Below, piece by piece: positions 57,162 to 64,000 of a DNA stretch of 64,000 bases. Positions within the stretch are counted from its first letter, which is position 1, and the number at the start of each line of letters is the position of its first letter. The notes beneath the pieces are model-generated. The model did no database searches. It saw nothing but the letters and a program-made list of their open reading frames with translations, and had not been told where the DNA came from. Source of the DNA: Pseudocercospora fijiensis CIRAD86 (taxonomy: Eukaryota; Ascomycota; Dothideomycetes; Mycosphaerellales; Mycosphaerellaceae); assembly GCF_000340215.1 (NCBI RefSeq), contig NW_006921541.1:1647527-1711526 (forward strand), written 5' to 3'. The position numbers and the translations under genes were made by a program.

Positions 57162-58152
57162 CTACTTCAGTGCCTTTTCCTTGATGTCCTGCTGATCTAC
57201 CCAATCTCTCCACTCTTTCCATTCGGCATAAGCCAATCCTGCTGGCTTTCCTTCGTACGTGACCAACTCTCCTCTACCATCGCGCCAAACTTTCTGCCAC
57301 TGTGAGCTGCTGCCACTCCAGCCCGCCTTTCTCATCAGACTGATCAAAGTCTCGTCCTTCGTCCAACCTTGCTCTTTCGCGACATCGGGCAAATATGTGG
57401 CACCATATCGCCGACCGTGGTGCGTGAACGAGATGCGTAGACCGTGCTTGCCGAGTTCCCAGTCTAGGGGATCTTTACTCGGCGAGGAGAAGTTGGTAAG
57501 GAGGGTGACATGGTTGGAGAGAGAGGGAAGTAGAGATGAGGGGATAGGTTGGAAGCGTACGTCTTCGAAGGCACTGTTGTCACTCGTATCAGCACAATGG
57601 AGTCTACGGGCGTGGGAACGCGTGCACATACCTCGTCAGCGCATAACTTCTCAAGCCATGATCCAGCTCTTGGGGCTCGAATGTGCCAATACAACCCCTC
57701 AGACTCTTGTGCCCACTCCTGCTCAGGGTATTCCACGTCACAAATAAGGGATGCTCAGCCTCGGAATTTCCACGCCGCCTGATGGACGAGAACAGACTCG
57801 ATCGCGAACTCATACTCGAAGCCGGCGTCGCCGTTCCAGAACTCGGCTCCGTCTTACTCTTATTTGAACTCCCACTCGATGGCAAGCTGGAACTACTGCT
57901 CGCCGCACTCTGCGCGGGCTCGCGATTCAAAAGCCTACTGATAGCTGCTGGTTTGGCCGAAGCAGCCTCTACGCCATTTATGCCCTCCTCGTCATCTTCC
58001 TCCACATCGCTGCCATCTTCCAACGACTTCTCGCTGCTCGCGTGATACCGGTCCCAGAGGTCTTCGACTTGTGGCAGAGAAAGTGGTTGGCGGCGGTCAA
58101 AGCTGGCAGCGAGGATTTCGAAGCAGTAAGCGCAGTGCGCTTGCGTTGCCAT
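57162..58152 (-). CDS. AMMECR1-domain protein
   Basis: Exons 58152-57632 and 57573-57162, with a 58-bp intron (GTATGT...CAACAG), give 310 residues. The AMMECR1 fold starts MATQAHCAYCFEILAASF, is interrupted by a Ser/Glu-rich low-complexity insert (about residues 35-120) common in fungal members, and resumes with PLFVTWNTLSR and the invariant LRGCIGTFEP. Then come AFEDVRFQPI, LLTNFSSPSKDPLDWELGKH and GRRYGATYLPDVAKEQGWTK. The family is conserved from archaea to humans; its biochemical role is not settled. The splice restores the LTSAFEDVRF block. Confidence 0.92.
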
Positions 58153-60280
58153 TGGACTGCTATTCTACGACCTCGCCGTCGCTTTGTGCTTTGTATACGT
58201 GTACAAGCAGGTCTTTGAGTTGTCTTCGGAGCTGCGCGTGACCAGGATTGCTTGGTTGGAGTCTGCGGGCGGGTTCGGGACGCTGCTGGTTGCTCAGGTG
58301 CGGGACGTTCTGAGGTCAGCAATGATGGAGATCCTGAGGGAGGAGTGAGAGGCGGCGGCAACGCGATTGATCAGGCTGGCAGGACGGATTGAGCGAGTCG
58401 GGGTCGAGGCAGCATGATCTGCTCGCAAGCGCCATGACGCCCCTCTTCCCTGCCACCCCGTCGCCGTCGTATATGCAGGTGTCGTGCTCCTGCGCCGAAC
58501 AAGGTTGCGGCGTGGAGAAGTCTAAATTTGGTATATCATTGCGAGCTTCACGTCGAGGATATGAACAACGTCACCTGCAGGTTCTGTAATTTGGGGGGAG
58601 ATTCAACGCAGGAATTCATTTTCCGACGACACCTTTTGATGGACGGAATATGATTGATGTCCAGTAGTGTTGCTGCTTCCACCTCGGCATACAAGAGCAA
58701 CATTCTACGGTCATCGAGAAGAGAAGGCTTTCTTAGCATGCCGTTGCTCATGCAATACCGCATCCGCCAAGACACGTATATCTACCTCGGACGAGATGCG
58801 GCTTGGTCGAGTACATCAAGATTTCATTGGACTCCATTGCGTCTGCAAGAGCATACTGCAAAGGAAGATTCCATATGCTCAAGCAACATTACGACAAGTC
58901 GTCACATCTCGACATTCTCATAGTCTTGGCAACGCGTGTGGGACTCACCTGTTCAGAATTCCCGAGAGCCAGTCGCCGAGTGCCCAGCGTTGCATCGAGC
59001 CAGTACATTTATTAACCACAAGACGCCGATGGTCGCGACTTCTCCTTCCCACCGGACCTCATCCCCTCTTCATCGTCCAGCCTACGTGGCTTCATACAGC
59101 CTCGACAAGACAATCTTGCAAAATGTAAGCCCTGATCCTGATGAGATACCGCTGTGTTCGATGTTCAGCTTCCACCAAGTTCAGCAGGGTCGAAAGACTC
59201 TGGAGACATTCCGAAGCCTGATAGCTGCATGAGGCTCTACGAATCCATCAGAACCCCGGACATCCACGCTTCAACTCTCGGCTGCTTATTGCTGCGTGGA
59301 CTACTGTGGAAGTAGAGCGTTTCCGCACCACGGCTGGGATTGTGGAGATGTATCCGTTCCATGCGCACATCAATCACCACCTTCCTTGCTCTTCGGCCCT
59401 CAGCATTGGATCTGCACTCGTCATTATTGTTGGACTGGAGTAGTGAAGCGACACTGGATATTTCAACAGGCTTGCATCTCTTCCCTGGAGACGCAAACCC
59501 GTGGCCCCGCGGCTGCAGCAGAGCAGACACATCGACGTGCATGATCAGGAACTGCCGACTCTGCCATATGCAAGGGTCATCATGGAAAGTGCTCATCAAG
59601 AGAACGGGAATGGCCTCTGATCGGCCATGAACGAAACTACAGTGTCTGCGAGGGCGATTCAGTCTCACGTGCTGTCACGACCACGCTCGAAGCAGTGTCT
59701 ACATTCACCAGGGTCCTTCAAATTGACAATAATGCATCCGAAAGCACACCCGATATTGACGCCAGGGGACGATTTACCGCGTTGCGAAGCCGAGCACCAT
59801 GCATTCAGACCTCACAGGCCTTCCCACCAAAGCCTAATAAAGGCGCAATCAACTTGAGCCGACCGGAACGGAATCTCTATCAAGTTCCATGGCAGCAACG
59901 AGTTTGCGGTCCGATGAAGCAGTAAATCGCGTCTGTTCCCAAAATTGAGAAAGTATCCACCTAGTCACCCACATCGCGCTAAAAGGGTAAATCAAAGAGT
60001 TCGTCGAGAGCCATGCAATGTCCTTTCTTGGCAGTACATACCGGAGGCTCGGCACCTTTTGTAGCCTTGTTACCCGGGGTCTTGATGGTGCCCATTCTGG
60101 GTTAACACGTGACGCGTCCTGCATGAGGTCGCTTTCGCGATACATACCGAAAAGAGCTACGGCGCCATAAGGGGACACTTTGACTAATAATAAGGAGACG
60201 CACTACAAGAGCTTGATGGTCTCCCCAGCCTGATCCAGCCACTCAGGTGCCAGTCTCTGCAACTGCCGTTCATGTCTACA
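58153..60280. other. No recognisable gene
   Basis: About 2.1 kb with only short overlapping frames. The longest are 58667-59128 on plus and 59237-59668 on minus. Neither shows a domain, a good start context or splice partners. One plus frame near 58803-59012 (ISLDSIASARAYCKGRF) has protein-like composition and might be an exon. Confidence 0.4.
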
Positions 60281-60415
60281 TACAGCGTCTTACCACATCG
60301 GAGTGAAAGTGACTAGGGTCGGACCGCTGAATAACAAGTTTCTATTCGCTATAATCCATGAGGAGCAAGGGTTTGGGGAATACCCACTTTCACTCCGATG
60401 TGATCAGACGCTGTA
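60281..60415. mobile_element. MITE with 31-bp inverted repeats
   Basis: A 135-bp palindromic element. The left end TACAGCGTCTTACCACATCG continues GAGTGAAAGTG and pairs with the inverted right end with two mismatches. A TA at each end could be a Tc1/mariner-type target duplication. It has no coding capacity and no RIP. Confidence 0.65.
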
Positions 60416-61291
60416 CAATGAGGAACGCAACTTACTAATCGCATGTGAGAGGGTCTGAGCTACGCACAACCAAGTATTACTAACGAACTCTTTTCACCTT
60501 GCTGTATACAGATCCATCCAGGGTTGTTGCAAAGTAGGCTTGGGGATCTCCTCGAACCCGAGAGTCTAGGGCGCACGGAGTGCCGGTGTCCGTGGCTTCA
60601 TGAAATCCATAAGCCGCGATATCAAGCCTTTGCCAAGCACTTTGCCAATGCTGTTCCGCGCTGGCGTGGGTCGGTCCTTATTCTCGAACTGGATCCGCCG
60701 GATTGAGACACTGCTGCGTATGGTCGTAGCATCGTGAGGAGTCCCATCGGCCGCTCGCCATTGGCGAGTCGCAGCCTGCTCCTCTTGCAGACAAATTCCG
60801 GATGCGTAGCCAGCCCCGTGTTGGTACCCCGAATTTGGTACCCCGGAACTTCCATATCATGAGGCCATACTCTCGATCCAGATAGGGAAGTCGTGAAGAC
60901 GAATGGACAAAACCTCGGCTTTCCCTGCCTAAAACATCGAGTACTCGAGTTCAAGACTTCATCAAAGTATCTTCGCCGGATCCTGACTATGACCAGCATT
61001 CAGTCGCCGACCACGCGGATGTCAGGCTGTGTCCTGGCCGTCTCGCGCAATTGCACCCTCAGGCCTTATAAACATAGATCACCAACATGAGTGACTTCGC
61101 CGCCTCTAGGTTCTCGCTCGCCTAAGACGGCCTTATTTACCTGTTAGGAGCCGTGCTCCAGATCTAGCAAGGCTCCATTCTGCGAATACCCCTGCACCTC
61201 CGAGCTTACTTTCAATGTGCACCTCTTTCAAGAAGCGAATAGTAGCGTAACGTTACGCCGGTAGATTGGGCCTCCGAATGACTCAATATAG
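60416..61291. other. No recognisable gene
   Basis: Short frames only (for example 60622-60999 on minus, 125 codons, no domain). Confidence 0.35.
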
Positions 61292-61563
61292 TTTTGCATC
61301 CAAGGAGGACAGAACTCATCCGGTCCGCCTACGTATTTCTTAGCACCAACAATTTCCGTTCAGCCTACACGAATCGAAGACTAAAAAGTGCATAATTCTA
61401 TTCGGAAGAGGGCATTCTGTTATATCTGTTTCTTTGCTAAAATCGCCATATCCGTGTGGCGCGTTCTTCAAAAATCCAGGTCGAAGGACTAAGAGAAATT
61501 CAGTCACTTCGCTAGGAAGAACACGAGTCATGTGTTTGGGTGGATCCACTCTGTCCTCCTCAC
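61292..61563. mobile_element. MULE-related MITE, copy A
   Basis: The left end TTTTGCATCCAAGGAGGACAG and the right end ...GGATCCACTCTGTCCTCCT are inverted versions of each other. The interior (GAAGAGGGCATTCTGTTATATC..., CCAGGTCGAAGGACTAAGAG) matches copy B in the same orientation. No coding capacity. Confidence 0.6.
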
Positions 61564-61565
61564 GG

Positions 61566-61877
61566 TTTTGCATATAAGGAGGACAGAACTTATCCGGTCA
61601 TGCCTGCGTATATTTGATCCCTAAGAAACTCTGGTGGGGACATCTTGAATTCTGAGGCCATTTCTTTATCCACCTACGCCCTTTATTATAGAGTGGATAT
61701 TCTAGTCCGAAAGAGGGCATTCTATTGCCTCTATTTCTTTACTAAAATCGCTATATCTATGTGTCGCGTTGTCTCAAAAATCCAGCTCGAAGGACTTAGA
61801 GAAATTCAGCTTTACTTAGGATGACTAACACACTGGTAGGGGGAGAGTGGATCCGATCTGTCCTCCTTATATGCATA
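61566..61877. mobile_element. MULE-related MITE, copy B
   Basis: The left end TTTTGCATATAAGGAGGACAG pairs with the right end CTGTCCTCCTTATATGCATA. The core TGCATATAAGGAGGACAG is the same as the terminal repeat of the MULE at 8990-12334. It lies directly after copy A with only a few bases between. Confidence 0.65.
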
Positions 61878-62161
61878 ACCCTCCTCACATGCATAATCCT
61901 CGCGGGCTATTCCACAGGGTATAGAGGATACCACCGAAACTTTGAAAGAGGGTGTAGGGGTGAGCTCGTCAGTGATGAGAGGTTGGGCCCGACCCGCCCG
62001 AAATTATACAGTCTAATATCAACAGGATAGGAAATTAGCAGTGCAGGTTTGCGAGGGACAGTGATGAGGACTCCTGATGAGAGTCCTGAACGAGACACAA
62101 ACTATGTTTCCCGGAAAGACTCAATCACAGTCGTCTTCCGAAGCAAACGACTGCTGTCACT

Positions 62162-63813
62162 ATGTCGGACCTGGGACTTGGGTCACTTGGTGACCTTGGG
62201 CTCGGCAAATCCCTTGGCGTACTGGGGGATGGGCTGCAAGGAGTCAAGCCCGTCGTGGAAGACGTAACTGTGAGTCTTGGGGGTGCAGTGGGTGACCTAG
62301 GCGGCCTCATACCTCCCAACGGCCCTTTCCAGGAATGCATTGTCACCGCATTTGGCAGAGACACGACTCGATATGCATTCCCCCAGGACTTGCTGTTTGG
62401 CTTGACAGATCAACGGCCATACAACCTGGACGCGGCATGGACACCTGCTGCGATTGTGTATCCGCACAGTGCGATCGAAATATCCACTTCGGTGTCCTGC
62501 GCGTATGAGTATGGTGTTGCGGTCCAGGCGAGAAGTGGCGGCCACAGCTATCGTGGGTTTGGTATGATTGTGCATCGCAGCCTGGGGAAGAAAGGATTGT
62601 ACTGATTCGTTCGTCTTCAGGACTTGGAGGACAAGATGGCTCTCTCGTTGTCGACCTCAGATTTCTCAAGGACTTTTCATACAACTCGGCCACTCAACAA
62701 GTCACCTTCGGATCTGGCAGTCTACTCATGGATCTGGATCGACAGTTAGCAGCGATAGATCGAGTCATGGCGTATGGTGTTGTTGGCGATATAGGCACAG
62801 GAGGACATCTTGCCATAGGAGGACTTGGGCCGCTATCACGACTCCTTGGGCTTGCAGCTGACCAGGTTGTCTCTATGCAATGCGTGCTCGGAGACGGCCG
62901 CATCGTTACGGCTTCGAATTCGGAGAATCCAGATCTCTTTTTCGCCATGAAAGGGGCAGGCTGGTCTTTCGCGATAGCCACGCAATTCACCATGCAGACC
63001 TCTCCAGCGCCAAGCACTGTCACAAGCTACCAATTCAACATCACCGCCGGCACTATCGGAGGCCTCGCAGATTCATTCAAGGCGTGGCAAAAACTCGTCG
63101 CGGATCCGGACCTGTCTCGCTACTTTGCCTCCACGTTCGTTCTAACGGTAGACCTCGCCATCTACTCGGGCACTTTCTTCGGAGATGAGGAAACTTTCAA
63201 CCGGCTCAATCTTGGTCTTTCGCTCTTTGACGGCATCATTGGCATTTCAATCGTAAGTCGGGTGGTGACAACCGTCATTCACGAAGTCATCGACATTGTG
63301 CAAGATCTTTTCGGCCAGATCCCTCAACACTTCTACTCCAAGAGTCTGAAATACACTCGCAACACGCTACTCTCTGACTCTGCCGTCGATACTTTATTCC
63401 AGTACATCGACCAGACCCCGAAAGGAGTGTTGATCTGGTTCATCGTCTGGGATCTCAATGGCGGGGCAATCGCCGACATTCGACAAGATGCCACCGCATA
63501 CTGGAATCGAGATGCACTTTTTTTCCAACAGAGCTACGTGTCAGACCCCCTTCTCCCAATCTCTCCGACATCCTACGATTTCTTGAACGGCATCAACGCA
63601 CTCGCGAAACAACTCAGGCCTGGCAGCGACGACAGTGCTTATCCGGGATATGTCGATCATCTTTTGCCTGACCCTTTGACCGCGTACTGGGGTGGTAATG
63701 TGCCTCGATTGAAGCAAATCAAAGGAAAATATGACCCGGCAAACACTTTTAGGAATCCGCAAAGTATTCCTTCGCCTTATGGGGGTCGTCAAAGGCATAA
63801 TAAGCTTCAGTGA
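62162..63813 (+). CDS. Berberine-bridge-type FAD-linked oxidase
   Basis: Exons 62162-62561 and 62621-63813, with a 59-bp intron (GTATGA...TTCAG), give 530 residues. An FAD-binding PCMH fold contains ARSGGHSYRGFG, whose His is the usual covalent FAD attachment site, then FGSGSLLMDLDRQL, GIGTGGHLAIGGLG-like sequence (GDIGTGGHLAIGGLGPLSR) and NPDLFFAMKGAGWSFAI. The C-terminal BBE motif is YWGGNVPRLKQIKGKYDPAN. Family members oxidise sugars, alkaloids or polyketides. No signal peptide is apparent. The N-terminus is instead a Gly/Leu/Asp repeat (LGLGSLGDLGLGKSLGVLGD), which may be a misassigned start or a real low-complexity leader. Confidence 0.9.
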
Positions 63814-64000
63814 GGGACCGGCTTGGACTCTCCTCGAGCACGTATCCACAGTCGTGGTAGGGAGCATCCAAACTTTGCACGCAATCCTCTGGAAGTGAGT
63901 CATCTCAAGGGCATGAACGCGGACTCAGCAACTGCGCAATCACATGCAGGCTCAGTCTGGAGGAACCAGGAATTGCGATCGCATTCAATGCCACATCAGG
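63814..64000. other. 3' flank of the oxidase gene
   Basis: No coding feature recognised up to the window end. Confidence 0.5.

Noticed and set aside
1..64000. CRISPR arrays, tRNA and rRNA genes
   Set aside because: None seen. Repeats present are transposon ends, LTRs and microsatellites, and the organism is a fungus.

Overview
The window is nuclear DNA of a filamentous ascomycete, most likely a Dothideomycete. The signs are short introns (47-75 bp, one of 133 bp) with GT-AG ends and CTAAC/CTAAT-like branch sites. There are also fungal-specific families: HET, HeLo-pseudokinase, Hsp9/12, unspecific peroxygenase and Nop9. About 25 kb of transposon DNA is almost stripped of CA/TG dinucleotides, with TA in their place, which is the footprint of repeat-induced point mutation (RIP). 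The species is inference; no marker gene is present.

Layout. 0.5-5 kb: a PLP decarboxylase and the ribosome-biogenesis gene NOP9, both on minus. 5.4-12.3 kb: two RIP-degraded DNA transposons, PIF/Harbinger-like and Mutator-like. 13-16.8 kb: a MYND-finger gene, gene remains, a small secreted peptide and a mitochondrial enoyl-CoA hydratase. 17.3-29.4 kb: a chromodomain Ty3/gypsy element with 346-bp LTRs and a 5-bp target duplication, carrying a nested antisense LINE and an assembly gap. 29.7-38 kb: a broken kinase gene, a broken ankyrin gene, a GATTA-rich repeat, an intact FAD monooxygenase and a HET-domain gene with an apparent frameshift. 38.4-43.7 kb: a phosphate-type MFS transporter gene split by a 3.4-kb Tc1/mariner element. 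43.8-49.1 kb: a cupin gene, a secreted peroxygenase gene and an F-box gene. 49.3-55 kb: a head-to-head pair, a kinase with PB1-like, coiled-coil and ubiquitin-like domains against a HeLo-type pseudokinase. 55-58 kb: Hsp9/12, a NIF3/YqfO-like protein and an AMMECR1 protein. 58-62 kb: no convincing gene, but several short inverted-repeat elements. 62-63.8 kb: a berberine-bridge-type FAD oxidase.

How the parts fit. Housekeeping genes border an accessory block of transposons, broken signalling genes and fungal non-self/cell-death type genes (HET, HeLo-pseudokinase, kinases, ankyrin). The strongest candidate for something new is the 49.3-55.0 kb pair. A catalytically complete kinase ending in two ubiquitin-like domains shares a 535-bp divergent promoter with a HeLo-pseudokinase. 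In broad outline this resembles the animal RIPK/MLKL necroptosis pair, and that comparison is inference only. Gene models with introns were built by hand from splice consensus and reading-frame continuity. Family calls are by recognition, not by database search.
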